Positions 44,725 to 53,119 of a stretch of 64,000 nt of DNA are shown here, in pieces (position 1 is the stretch's first letter; every line of letters starts with the position of its first letter). The stretch spans positions 1 through 64,000 of the forward strand of contig CAYXLI010000008.1 in NCBI GenBank assembly GCA_964464925.1, written 5' to 3'. The position numbers and the translations under genes were made by a program. The DNA comes from CAYXLI01 sp964464925 (GTDB lineage Bacteria; Acidobacteriota; Terriglobia; Bryobacterales; Bryobacteraceae). The notes under the pieces are model-generated. The model was not told the origin of the DNA, made no database searches, and saw only the letters and a list, made by a program, of their open reading frames with translations.

Positions 44725-44732
44725 ATAGCGTG

Positions 44733-46085
44733 CTACCTTTTTGCAGCCAACTTCATACCCGGGCTGTTCTTCAGCGAAAGTTGCGCCTGGCGCGCGTAGT
44801 CGATGGCTTCCCCGAGAATTCGCGCGGCTTCCTGTGGTGCGTGAAAACCCATGGAATTTTCAGCATTTACAAAGTCGGCGCGGAACTGCGCGCGGCGTTG
44901 CAACTTTTGCGCATCGCGGACCTGATCGTCAGTAGCGCCGTTCGCGCGCGCTGTTTTGATGTCGTATATCAGCGCTACCAGCGCATCTTCAGCGCGTCCC
45001 AGCAGAGCTTTATTGCGGTCCTGAATGACCGCGATCCGGCTTTTCATCTCTTCAGCCGAATACGGATGGCACGTCATGCAGGACCGTTCGATGTTCAGCA
45101 AAGGACTGCGGACGTGGTGATCGCTGACCTTCAGTGCGCCTTCCCGCTTATAAGGCATGTGGCAATCGGCGCAGGCTACGCCGGCACGCGCATGGATTCC
45201 CTGGTTGTACATTTCAAACTCGGGATGCTGTGCCTTCAGAACGCCTGCACCGGTTTCGGCATGGGTCCAGTCGCTGAACTTAATTTCGTCGTAGTAGGCC
45301 TCGATATTCTCGACCTTCAACCCTTTTGACCACGGGTACGTGACCGTCTTACCTTCGGGCTTGAAGTAATACTCGACGTGGCACTGGCCGCAGACAAAAG
45401 TGCGCATCTCCTGGCGGGTGGCCATTGTGTTCGGGTCGTAGTTATCCACGCCCTTCACGTTCTTCATGTACTCTCGTATACCGTTCAGGAACCCGGGACG
45501 CGTGACGCGCAACGCCATGGTCTTGGGGTCGTGGCAGTCGATGCAGGAGATCGGATGGTCCACTAACCTGCGTCCCTCCTTGAAGGACATGGCGCACACT
45601 TTTTCGAATCCTTTTTGCACATCTCCATCGCCCAGCTTGCGGTAGGCAGGAATGATCGACGCGTGGCACTGCAGGCACGATCCCGGCTGCGCCTTTTTCT
45701 TTGTGCGCTCGGTCTCGTCCTGGTCCTTTAGTGAGTAGGCGTGGCCGCGCTCTTCGCGGTAATCGAGTGCAAAAGCATAGCCAGCAAAAATTGTCCTGAG
45801 GCGTGGGTCCTCATCGAGTTTGGAAAAGGCTTCCGATCCGCCATAACGGGTGCGCGTCTCCGGGCCGGTTTCTGCTGTTCTCTTGAATCCGTCATATTCA
45901 CGGGGAAAGTTCTTACCCCATTCCGCCGCGTCCACAGTCTCTTCCGTCAGGTTCGCGATCTGAATGTAAGATTGCCGCGATTCCTGCTTACGCTGATTGA
46001 TGTTCATCAAGAGCAGCGTCACACCGAACGCCGCAAGGGCAACCACTGAGGTGATAGCGATATATTTCCAACGATTAGAATTCAT
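44733..46085 (-). CDS. nrfA: Cytochrome c nitrite reductase catalytic subunit
   Basis: The 450-residue pentaheme NrfA has one N-terminal membrane helix/signal (about 9-27). Heme sites are at Cys137 (CLQCH), 181 (CIDCH), 232 (CGQCH), 305 (CADCH) and 336 (CMTCH). The first site, the active-site heme, is CxxCH rather than the Lys-liganded CxxCK of the E. coli enzyme. It reduces nitrite to ammonium in the periplasm. It lies seven bases downstream of nrfH, and the pair forms a membrane complex taking electrons from quinol. Confidence 0.92.
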   Translation of the reverse strand: MNSNRWKYIAITSVVALAAFGVTLLLMNINQRKQESRQSYIQIANLTEETVDAAEWGKNFPREYDGFKRTAETGPETRTRYGGSEAFSKLDEDPRLRTIFAGYAFALDYREERGHAYSLKDQDETERTKKKAQPGSCLQCHASIIPAYRKLGDGDVQKGFEKVCAMSFKEGRRLVDHPISCIDCHDPKTMALRVTRPGFLNGIREYMKNVKGVDNYDPNTMATRQEMRTFVCGQCHVEYYFKPEGKTVTYPWSKGLKVENIEAYYDEIKFSDWTHAETGAGVLKAQHPEFEMYNQGIHARAGVACADCHMPYKREGALKVSDHHVRSPLLNIERSCMTCHPYSAEEMKSRIAVIQDRNKALLGRAEDALVALIYDIKTARANGATDDQVRDAQKLQRRAQFRADFVNAENSMGFHAPQEAARILGEAIDYARQAQLSLKNSPGMKLAAKR

Positions 46086-46092
46086 GCGATAG

Positions 46093-46551
46093 TTACCTTC
46101 TTGGACCATGCCCAACGCCGGAATGGCAGCGAACACAGGTGACATCGCCCGCTCCGGAGTGGGCAGCGATGGTGCGAATGTCGGCTACAAACTCCTGGTG
46201 ACAACGAATGCAGTTTTCTTGAAGGCGCTCCGAATTGACCGGCCGGATTTTCAGAGGATCCGCCGCGGTGCCGAGCGTGAATTTCAATGAGTGATTCCAG
46301 CCGTTATCGGCCTTCGTGATGAGCTTCGGGATTAGCGCGTGTGGCGTGTGGCAATCATTGCAAACCGCGCGTCCATGATGTGGAGACTTCTGCCAAGAAT
46401 CCAAGCTGTCGCGCATGATGTGACAATTCGCGCACGCATTGGGGTCGTTCGAGAAGTACGCGAAGCCTTTCGCGTAATCAAACGTGTAGGTGCCGATTCC
46501 AATCAGCAGGCCGAGAAGTACACACAAGATGCCGGGGAAGGCTCTGAACAT
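46093..46551 (-). CDS. nrfH: NrfH tetraheme quinol dehydrogenase subunit
   Basis: The 152-residue NapC/NirT-family protein has an N-terminal membrane anchor (about 5-24) and four CxxCH sites (CANCH, CNDCH, CIRCH, CVRCH). The MRDSLDSW segment after the first heme is characteristic of NrfH. It passes electrons from the quinol pool to NrfA. It is the first gene of the leftward nrfHA operon. The promoter must lie in 46552-46757, shared with the divergent Rrf2 regulator. Confidence 0.93.
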   Translation of the reverse strand: MFRAFPGILCVLLGLLIGIGTYTFDYAKGFAYFSNDPNACANCHIMRDSLDSWQKSPHHGRAVCNDCHTPHALIPKLITKADNGWNHSLKFTLGTAADPLKIRPVNSERLQENCIRCHQEFVADIRTIAAHSGAGDVTCVRCHSGVGHGPRR

Positions 46552-46757
46552 GAGTAGTCCGGAGCCAATTCAAGCAATTGTAGACCCAAAGGTCCATGAT
46601 TGCTAAGTGCTTGATTGGCGGATGGCTACACTCCGCTACCGGCGGTTCACGGAGTGAAACCACGCTGGTGGAGCGTCATTGACCACGCAGGCACGTTCTT
46701 ACTATGAAAGGCAGGGGAAAGACGTGGCCCCTGGCATGCACACCATCCGGAGCACGC

Positions 46758-47192
46758 ATGCTATTCAGCCAAGCGGTCGATTATGCACTTCGCGCGACGG
46801 CGTATCTCGCGGCTCTGCCGGAAGGCACGGTCGCTACGCGCACGATGCTCGCAAAGCAGACGAGGCTGTCCGAATCCTTCCTCGCCAAGGTGATGCGCAA
46901 GTTGGTAACGGCGAGAATCGTCGTCTCTCATCCGGGCGTGGGCGGAGGATTCACGCTACGCCTGAGAGCAGATCAGATTTCTTTGATGCAGGTTGTGGAA
47001 GCAGTAGACGGCACATCCTGCCTGGGAGCGTGTCTCGTTCATTCAGAGCCGTGTGGGCAGAGGTCCTGGTGTGGCCTACATAGCGTACTCGCAGGTGCGA
47101 AGGCGGAGATGGTGAGCGCTTTGAGATCGACCAGCGTCGCGCAGATCGCACAGCAGAGGCTCACGAATAAGAACGCGGGCGCGAAGCACTAA
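46758..47192 (+). CDS. Rrf2-family (NsrR-like) Fe-S regulator
   Basis: The 144-residue protein has an N-terminal winged HTH (LFSQAVDYALRATAYLA, then SESFLAKVMRKL) and a wing (VSHPGVGGGFTL). A cysteine cluster at C88, C92, C99 and C105 is suited to an Fe-S centre, as in NsrR or IscR. It is divergent from nrfHA and beside NO-reductase genes, so NO sensing is the likely role. GGAG lies seven bases before ATG 46758. Confidence 0.85.
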   Translation: MLFSQAVDYALRATAYLAALPEGTVATRTMLAKQTRLSESFLAKVMRKLVTARIVVSHPGVGGGFTLRLRADQISLMQVVEAVDGTSCLGACLVHSEPCGQRSWCGLHSVLAGAKAEMVSALRSTSVAQIAQQRLTNKNAGAKH

Positions 47193-47872
47193 TCCATCAC
47201 ATAGGCTCGAAGCATCCGCTCATCGGGGATAATCAGCGTTTTGCCTTCGAAACCCACGAGGCCGTTCTGCTGAAGGCGGTTGAACGAACGCGATACGACT
47301 TCGCGAACAGATCCGATACGGGCGGCGATTTGCTGGTGCGTCAAGGGTAGATCGAACGACACGTGGAAGCCGGTGCGGCATCCGCGGGATTCTGCTTCCA
47401 CGAGCAATAGGCGAGCCAGGCGGCGGTCTACATCCCGAAGACTGAGCGTCTCCACGAGCGACGCCGTTTGGCGGAGTCGAGACGCCAGGAGCCGTGCGGC
47501 GGCCAGTGGGATCGCAGGCTGTTGCAGACAGAGGGCGCGGATATCCTGCTTGCTCAGAAAGAGCAGAACAGAGTCCTCCTCCGCGATCACGGTTGAAGGA
47601 TATGCGCCATCGTCGAACATTGGAACTTCGGCGAACGTAGCGCCGGCACGCTCCACATGAATCACCTGCTCGCGGCCTTCACTGCTTTCGCGGGTGGCGC
47701 GCACGCTTCCTTCCACGACGACATACATGCCGCGAGCCGGCTCGCCCGAGGTGAAGAGCACATCTCCCCGGGAGAGCCGGCGTTCCACGGCACGGCTGGC
47801 AAGCAATGTCAGCTCAGAGGTTCCCAGTTCCCGGAACATGGCCGTCTGTCGAAGAGCTTCGACTTTGTCCAT
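47189..47872 (-). CDS. Crp/Fnr-family regulator, Dnr-like
   Basis: The 227-residue regulator has a cyclic-nucleotide-type beta roll (about 15-125) and a C-terminal HTH (about 165-210, LTHQQIAARIGSVREVVSRSFNRL). It has no N-terminal four-Cys cluster, so it is not an oxygen-sensing Fnr; Dnr/NnrR-type NO sensors look like this. It lies 15 bases after the NO reductase on the same strand and is probably cotranscribed. Its stop overlaps the convergent Rrf2 gene. Confidence 0.85.
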   Translation of the reverse strand: MDKVEALRQTAMFRELGTSELTLLASRAVERRLSRGDVLFTSGEPARGMYVVVEGSVRATRESSEGREQVIHVERAGATFAEVPMFDDGAYPSTVIAEEDSVLLFLSKQDIRALCLQQPAIPLAAARLLASRLRQTASLVETLSLRDVDRRLARLLLVEAESRGCRTGFHVSFDLPLTHQQIAARIGSVREVVSRSFNRLQQNGLVGFEGKTLIIPDERMLRAYVMD

Positions 47873-47887
47873 GTTCCAGAGAATAGC

Positions 47888-50203
47888 TCAGTGCTTCCCG
47901 ACTGCCTCCTTCTTGTATTCGACCTGCGTAACCACGACCGTCCGTTCGAGGTTTCGCATGTTGAGGAAACCGTACGTCGCCGCTGCAACTACAGGTACAG
48001 CGCCGAAGACGATGAACACCGTATCCGGAATCATTCGGAGCCACAAGAGTGTGCTCACAACCGGCTGTTGGTAGAAAGCGAAGGAGCGAGCAGACCAGAA
48101 TCCGTGTTGGAAGCTCTCCACCGCCTGCATCACGCCGATGGGAAGGAGAGTGACCAGGATCATGCCCATCAAACCGATGTTCAATCCCCAGAACCCGAGG
48201 CGGAACCAGCTTTCCTTCCACGCCTTCGGCTCGACGATGTTCCGTAGAGAGAAGGTGGCCAGCGCGATAGCCAACATGCCGTAAACGCCCATTAGCGCGC
48301 CGTGTCCATGCGCTGCCGTCAGGAATGAACCGTGCTGGTAATAACTCACGATCGGAAGGTTGATCAGAAAACCTAGCACGCCCGCGCCGAAGAGATTCCA
48401 GAACGCGGTTGCCACAAGAAACCAAAAGGCCGTCTTATATGGAAACTCCACACCGCCATCGCGGATCACTTTGTATTGCGAATAGGCTTCGACCATTAAT
48501 AGAGAGAGCGGCACGACTTCCATGGCACTGAACACGCTCCCGAGCGCCATCCATGCTTCGGGCGTACCAACCCAGTAATAGTGATGGCCGGTGCCGATAA
48601 TACCGCTGCCCAACAGGATGATGAGTTGGAAATACAGCGCGCGGAGCGTGGAATGTGCAGTGACGAGCCCGAGGCGCACCATGAGGAAACCGATCACGAC
48701 GACCGCGAATACTTCGAACATGCCTTCCACCCAAAGGTGGATCAACCACCAGCGCCAGTAGTCTGCCATGGTGATGTGACTGGTTTTTCCGATGAACAGG
48801 GCGAAACAGTAGAACACCGGGATTGCGGCCGCCGAGTAGAAGAGTAGATGAGTCAGGCCTCCGCGATCTTTTTCTGCCCGCAATGCAGTTCGCAGTCCGC
48901 GGAACACGATGAATAGCCAGATTGCCATTCCGCCGATCAGCAGGTACATCCAGAGGCGGCCCAATTCCAAATACTCCCAGCCCTGCGTGCCCAGTAGCCA
49001 CCAATTCTCACCCAGGCTGCCGTTCCAGGAGAGATACTCACCGGCCATACTGCCGAGCACTACAAAGACCAGGGCTCCGAAAAGGATATTCACAAGAGCG
49101 CGTTGGCCCTTTGGCTCGCGTCCGCTCACCAGCGGAGCAATAAAGATGCCCATGCCGAGCCAGGCCGTAGCAATCCAAAACACCGCAAGCTGCAAGTGCC
49201 AGGCCCGCGCAATCTGAAACGGCAGATACTGGGCCAGATTGAATCCATAGAAACTCGCACCGTCCGCGTAGTCATGCGCCATCTTGCCGCCGAGGAGAGT
49301 CTGCAGCAGGAACAAGGCAAGTGCGGTAACGAAGTACTTCGCCGTTGCCTTTTGTGATGGCGTGAGCGGGCTGCGCGCCACATCGATCCGCAGATTCGGA
49401 TTTTCCACGTCCGCGGGCGAGAGTTGGTAGCGATGTTGGAAGTAGAGAATGATAGCCAGTCCAAGCAGCAAGAGAGCCACGCTCGCGCCGGACCAAAGCA
49501 TCGCACCGGCGGTCGCGGTATTTCCCGCCGTGGCGTCGTAGGGCCAATTGTTGGTGTAGGAGTGCGCAGCCTCCGGGCGCTTCGCGACGGAGAGCCATGC
49601 CGTCCATGTGACGAAGGCCGACATCTGCCGCGCAGCTTCCCGGGAGACGCCCCGATTCGATCCGCCTTCTTTCAGCGGAACAAGGGTATTGGGGTTGAGC
49701 GAGCGCTCCGGCTGGCCGGCCGTGAAGACGTTTGCGTAGTGGTCTACGACAGACTGAAATCCTTTCGCCTGTCCCGCGGTGAAGATTAGCGTTCCGTCGC
49801 TCTCGCGATAGCGGTTGACCTTTAGCTCTTGAGCAATCTCTGCGTTAATGCCGGCCTGGGCGCCTACGCTGAGGGAATCGAACCGTCCGCCGCTCCGGTC
49901 CGCCTGCATGGCTTGGGTTATGTAGTGAAGCGCTTCTGCCGTGTAGTCGGGGCCAAGGTAAGCACCATGGCCCAGCACGGACCCGTAGTTCATCAGGTTG
50001 CGCTTGCGGAAAAGTTCCTGACCGGTTTGAATATCCTGAGCAGTGAACAGAACCTTACCGGAGTTATCGGTAACGGTGTTCGGAATCGGCGCGCGCGTCT
50101 TGTAGATGTATGCACCTCCTACCAGCATCACCGTAAACCCGAACAGCATTGTGAGAAGGAGCCCGTGTTTCCAGAGCCCCGAATTGTCTGATTTCGCGAT
50201 CAA
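47888..50203 (-). CDS. norB: Quinol-dependent nitric oxide reductase (qNor)
   Basis: The single-subunit qNor is 771 residues if started at TTG 50203, seven bases after AGAGG. A longer frame from 50326 would run across the promoter. An N-terminal membrane helix and a periplasmic cytochrome-like region without heme c (about 40-220) precede a twelve-helix heme-copper core. The core includes ARAWHLQLAVFW, MADYWRWWLIHLWVEG and GTGHHYYWVG, which carry the heme and non-heme iron histidines and glutamates. It reduces NO to N2O using quinol. Detoxification is more likely than full denitrification, since no other denitrification genes are nearby. Confidence 0.93.
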   Translation of the reverse strand: MIAKSDNSGLWKHGLLLTMLFGFTVMLVGGAYIYKTRAPIPNTVTDNSGKVLFTAQDIQTGQELFRKRNLMNYGSVLGHGAYLGPDYTAEALHYITQAMQADRSGGRFDSLSVGAQAGINAEIAQELKVNRYRESDGTLIFTAGQAKGFQSVVDHYANVFTAGQPERSLNPNTLVPLKEGGSNRGVSREAARQMSAFVTWTAWLSVAKRPEAAHSYTNNWPYDATAGNTATAGAMLWSGASVALLLLGLAIILYFQHRYQLSPADVENPNLRIDVARSPLTPSQKATAKYFVTALALFLLQTLLGGKMAHDYADGASFYGFNLAQYLPFQIARAWHLQLAVFWIATAWLGMGIFIAPLVSGREPKGQRALVNILFGALVFVVLGSMAGEYLSWNGSLGENWWLLGTQGWEYLELGRLWMYLLIGGMAIWLFIVFRGLRTALRAEKDRGGLTHLLFYSAAAIPVFYCFALFIGKTSHITMADYWRWWLIHLWVEGMFEVFAVVVIGFLMVRLGLVTAHSTLRALYFQLIILLGSGIIGTGHHYYWVGTPEAWMALGSVFSAMEVVPLSLLMVEAYSQYKVIRDGGVEFPYKTAFWFLVATAFWNLFGAGVLGFLINLPIVSYYQHGSFLTAAHGHGALMGVYGMLAIALATFSLRNIVEPKAWKESWFRLGFWGLNIGLMGMILVTLLPIGVMQAVESFQHGFWSARSFAFYQQPVVSTLLWLRMIPDTVFIVFGAVPVVAAATYGFLNMRNLERTVVVTQVEYKKEAVGKH

Positions 50204-50252
50204 AATGAGAACCTCTGGACCAAGGTTACGGTCGGAGTGCAATCCGGGCATA

Positions 50253-50264
50253 TGACAAAAGTCA
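50253..50264. promoter_or_regulatory. TGAC-N4-GTCA site proximal to norB
   Basis: TGACAAAAGTCA is a Crp/Fnr-type inverted repeat centred about 55 bases before the proposed qNor start, where an activator would sit. The Dnr-like protein encoded downstream of norB is the natural candidate. Confidence 0.6.
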
Positions 50265-50289
50265 CAGGAACCGGTCGCGGTGTATGGGG

Positions 50290-50301
50290 TGACCAAAGTC
50301 A
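50290..50301. promoter_or_regulatory. TGAC-N4-GTCA site proximal to the methyltransferase operon
   Basis: TGACCAAAGTCA has the same half-sites as the norB-proximal copy. Its centre is 37 bp from that copy and about 42 bp before the rightward methyltransferase start, so each divergent unit has its own site. Confidence 0.6.
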
Positions 50302-50337
50302 CTGATTCCGGCGAAGATCTGGCCAAACAATGAGGTC

Positions 50338-51129
50338 ATGAATCCCGCGATTCGCTGCAACGCACTCTCGCCCTCCAGTAGACTTCCCGGGCATTGGCTG
50401 CTCGCTCGTGTAGGCAAACGGGTGCTGCGGCCCGGGGGCGTCGAAATGACCCGCAAGATGCTGGCGTCGCTGCAAATAGACTGTGCAGACCGCGTGGTAG
50501 AGTTTGCGCCGGGGCTAGGCGATACAGCGGGACGGCTTTCCCGGTGCGCGCCATTCTCTTACATAGGAGTAGACCGGGACAATGATGCGATCCGCCGGCT
50601 GCAAGCTCGTTTTCGAGCTGACGACTGGATGCATTTTGTTCAGGCTGCGGCCGAGCAAACCCATCTGCCCGGCGGCAGCGCCACCGTGGTGATTGCGGAG
50701 GCGATGCTCAGCATGCAGTCTGCTGCCGAAAAGCAAAAGATCATAACGGAGGCGGCCAGACTACTTGCGCCGCGCGGTCGCTATGCGATTCATGAATTGT
50801 GCTTGGTGGAGACTTCCAGGAAAGCCGAATTGGAACGGGATTTGTCACTTCAGATTCATAGCGGAATCCGGCTGCTAACCGCACCCGAATGGCAGCTCAT
50901 GCTGGAGCAGGCGGGCTTTCGCGTCCGAACCGAATTCTATGCACCCATGCACCTTCTGCATCCCGCACGGATCCTTCGGGACGAAGGGTGGGCGCGAACG
51001 CTTCGCATTGCCTGCAATCTGCTGTGCGACAGAGATGCCCGGGCGCGCGTCTTATCTATGAGACGCGCCTTCGAAGAACATGCGGGCGAGATAGCAGCTA
51101 TCTGCCTGATCGCCACCAAAGGAAAGTAA
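50338..51129 (+). CDS. Class I SAM-dependent methyltransferase
   Basis: The 263-residue protein has a Rossmann fold. Motif I is VVEFAPGLGDTAGRL (about 60-74), the acidic loop is YIGVDRDNDAI, and a VVIAEAML motif II follows. Two Cys-bearing helices lie near the C-terminus. It heads an operon with a cupin and a hemerythrin-like gene, read divergently from norB under a shared control region. The substrate is unknown; the context suggests a part in NO or nitrosative stress responses. Confidence 0.82.
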   Translation: MNPAIRCNALSPSSRLPGHWLLARVGKRVLRPGGVEMTRKMLASLQIDCADRVVEFAPGLGDTAGRLSRCAPFSYIGVDRDNDAIRRLQARFRADDWMHFVQAAAEQTHLPGGSATVVIAEAMLSMQSAAEKQKIITEAARLLAPRGRYAIHELCLVETSRKAELERDLSLQIHSGIRLLTAPEWQLMLEQAGFRVRTEFYAPMHLLHPARILRDEGWARTLRIACNLLCDRDARARVLSMRRAFEEHAGEIAAICLIATKGK

Positions 51130-51456
51130 ATGCTTTATACATCTAAGAATCTGTTGTCCGAAGTCACGATCCCAGAGAACGGGATACTTAGCCGCACGTT
51201 ACACAACGATGACGCGATGAAGGCAGTGATATTCGGCTTTGCCACCGGACAGGAACTGTCCGCACATACGGCTCCGATGCCGGCTACGATTCAAATTTTG
51301 CAAGGAGATGCGATTCTAACGCTTGGATCGGAGAAGATGGATGCAGGGCCCGGCACTTTCGCGTATATGCCGGCATACCTAAACCATGCCATCGTAGCTC
51401 GCACGCCCACAATCATGCTTTTGTGCATGAATAAGGCTGCTAAGCAGGAGAAGTAA
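51130..51456 (+). CDS. Small cupin-domain protein
   Basis: The 108-residue single cupin barrel has motif 1, TGQELSAHTAPMPATIQIL, with only one His of the usual pair, and motif 2, GPGTFAYMPAYLNHAI. It starts directly at the stop of the methyltransferase gene and ends three bases before the next. It may bind a metal or small ligand in the NO response. Confidence 0.82.
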   Translation: MLYTSKNLLSEVTIPENGILSRTLHNDDAMKAVIFGFATGQELSAHTAPMPATIQILQGDAILTLGSEKMDAGPGTFAYMPAYLNHAIVARTPTIMLLCMNKAAKQEK

Positions 51457-51459
51457 CTC

Positions 51460-52002
51460 ATGCCTGTACAAATTGGGGGACCTCGGGACCATAGTTTCGA
51501 GTCACCTCTTCAGTTGCTCAGTGACTGCCATCGGCGGATCGAACACTTTTTGAACGTACTCTTCCGCGTTGCCAGCCAAGCAGGCGACTCTCTGAGTTCA
51601 GAAGAGTCGAAAGCGCTGGCGACTGCACTCCGCTATTTTCGAGAAGCCGCACCACGCCACACTGAAGATGAGGAAAAGTCACTCTTCCCTCGCCTGAAGG
51701 GCTTACAAAGCTCCGCGCTCGAGGAGTCTCTTGCGCAGCTCGACCTGCTGGAGGCAGACCACGTTATGGCGGATAGACTTCATGCCGCTGTGGAACGAAC
51801 AGGACAGGAATGGCTGGCTTCGGGATCGCTTCCGACGATAGAGCGGGAGAGATTTCAAACTAGAATATCGGCCCTACGTGACTTATATAAAAGTCACATC
51901 GAATTAGAAGACACAGTGATCTTTCCGCTCGCGTCACGGTTATTGGATGCTAACGCTCAACTATTGATTGGGAAGGAGATGGCTACCCGCAGAAGGGGGT
52001 AG
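51460..52002 (+). CDS. Hemerythrin-like (HHE) di-iron protein
   Basis: A 180-residue four-helix protein. Its iron-site candidates are D22-x-H24 (SDCHRRIEHF), H68-x3-E72 (PRHTEDEEKSLFP), a DHVMADR helix and a final HIELEDTVIFP. Such proteins (DnrN/Ric/YtfE relatives) bind NO or repair Fe-S centres. Its position as third gene of the NO-responsive operon supports this. Confidence 0.85.
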   Translation: MPVQIGGPRDHSFESPLQLLSDCHRRIEHFLNVLFRVASQAGDSLSSEESKALATALRYFREAAPRHTEDEEKSLFPRLKGLQSSALEESLAQLDLLEADHVMADRLHAAVERTGQEWLASGSLPTIERERFQTRISALRDLYKSHIELEDTVIFPLASRLLDANAQLLIGKEMATRRRG

Positions 52003-52017
52003 GGATCTAGAACTACG

Positions 52018-52033
52018 TTACATTTTAATGTAA
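52018..52033. promoter_or_regulatory. Perfect inverted repeat TTACATT-TT-AATGTAA
   Basis: Seven-base arms flank TT in an AT-rich stretch between the hemerythrin gene and the TPR lipoprotein gene. It is 143 bp before the next start. It could be an operator, or less likely a weak stem for termination. Confidence 0.4.
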
Positions 52034-52160
52034 GGTCTGGAAAATGCAGAAACTTAATTCTGTAACGAATAAACAACACATTTCGATGTATACTTGAAGT
52101 GCTCTGGTTAGCTTATCTGTGACTGCGTAGTCCGGCGAACCGCTCCAGACCCGAGGCGCT

Positions 52161-52724
52161 ATGATGATTCACCTTGCGAACCAGCGTTGCCAAGCATTTT
52201 GCCTCTGTATAGGAATTCTGTCGGTTCTGACGGCCTGCACGAGTGCTCCGTCAGCGGAGGCTTCCAAATCGCGGACGGCCGAGCGCCCCGCCACTATTGA
52301 CGTCCGCGCTATCACTCCTCCTGAGCTGAAAGCCGAGCGAAAAATAACACTTGAGGGAGAGGCGCTTTCGTTGTTTGATGCCGCCATGCAGGCTTACGCG
52401 CGCAAGGAATACGGAAAGGCATCCGTCACCCTGCGCGAAGTGACAATGAAGGCTCCCCACTCGGCCGAGGCTCGTTTCTTCCTTGGTATCTGCTATCTGA
52501 TGACCAATGACACGGACGCAGCTATCCGCGAATTGAAGACCGCCGCTGTGCTGGGCAACTCGGAATATGTTGAGGACGCCCATTACTTCTTAGGCCAGGC
52601 ATACGCTCGCAAGAGCGACGCGGTCAACGCTACGCGCGAACTGGACCGTGTGATTGAATCGAACGGCACTCGTGCGGACAAGGCCCGGACACTTCGGGAG
52701 ATTGTCAACGTGTCGGTTCGTTAG
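52161..52724 (+). CDS. TPR-repeat lipoprotein
   Basis: The 187-residue protein has a signal peptide ending in the lipobox SVLTAC (lipidated Cys26), a linker, and three TPR-like repeats: AMQAYARKEYGKASVTLREV, then AEARFFLGICYLMTNDTDAAI, then AHYFLGQAYARKSDAVNA. It would be a membrane-anchored periplasmic scaffold. No partner is evident. Confidence 0.8.
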   Translation: MMIHLANQRCQAFCLCIGILSVLTACTSAPSAEASKSRTAERPATIDVRAITPPELKAERKITLEGEALSLFDAAMQAYARKEYGKASVTLREVTMKAPHSAEARFFLGICYLMTNDTDAAIRELKTAAVLGNSEYVEDAHYFLGQAYARKSDAVNATRELDRVIESNGTRADKARTLREIVNVSVR

Positions 52725-52726
52725 CC

Positions 52727-53119
52727 CTATTTCTTCACGCCGAGGGCGTCCACAAGTCGTTCGTAGGTGAACCAATCCACCCCTAATTCAGCAGCGAGCA
52801 ACCGCTCGACGTTCGTTGCGAAGAAATGCTCATCGCGGTACGGAGCATCGGGAGCGTCACCCGGTTCTCCAAAGGCTTTCCCTTCCTCCCGCTCGCGCTC
52901 GAACTTCACATCGAAGTCGCTAATGGCCTCCTCGGCGATTCCGCGCTGCTTGGTAAGAATCATTTCTATCAATTCATGCACTGCCACAAGAGCTTCGTAG
53001 CGCCAGTCCGGCAGTTCGGAGACCCGGACTTCCTCCACGCCGGCTGCACTGGTCCAGTAATCGCCGACCGTTGGATAGCGCTGAGAATCATGCGGGATTG
53101 TTTTGATATGGATTTCCAT
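52727..53119 (-). CDS. Conserved-looking protein of unknown function (130 aa)
   Basis: The family is not recognised with certainty. The acidic 130-residue protein contains AVHELIEMILTKQRGI (an HE-x-x-E helix) and an EPGDAPDAPYRDEH segment, both of which look like conserved motifs. Its ATG overlaps the stop of the upstream ATP-grasp gene, so the two form one leftward unit. The style resembles small proteins from phage genomes. Confidence 0.6.
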   Translation of the reverse strand: MEIHIKTIPHDSQRYPTVGDYWTSAAGVEEVRVSELPDWRYEALVAVHELIEMILTKQRGIAEEAISDFDVKFEREREEGKAFGEPGDAPDAPYRDEHFFATNVERLLAAELGVDWFTYERLVDALGVKK

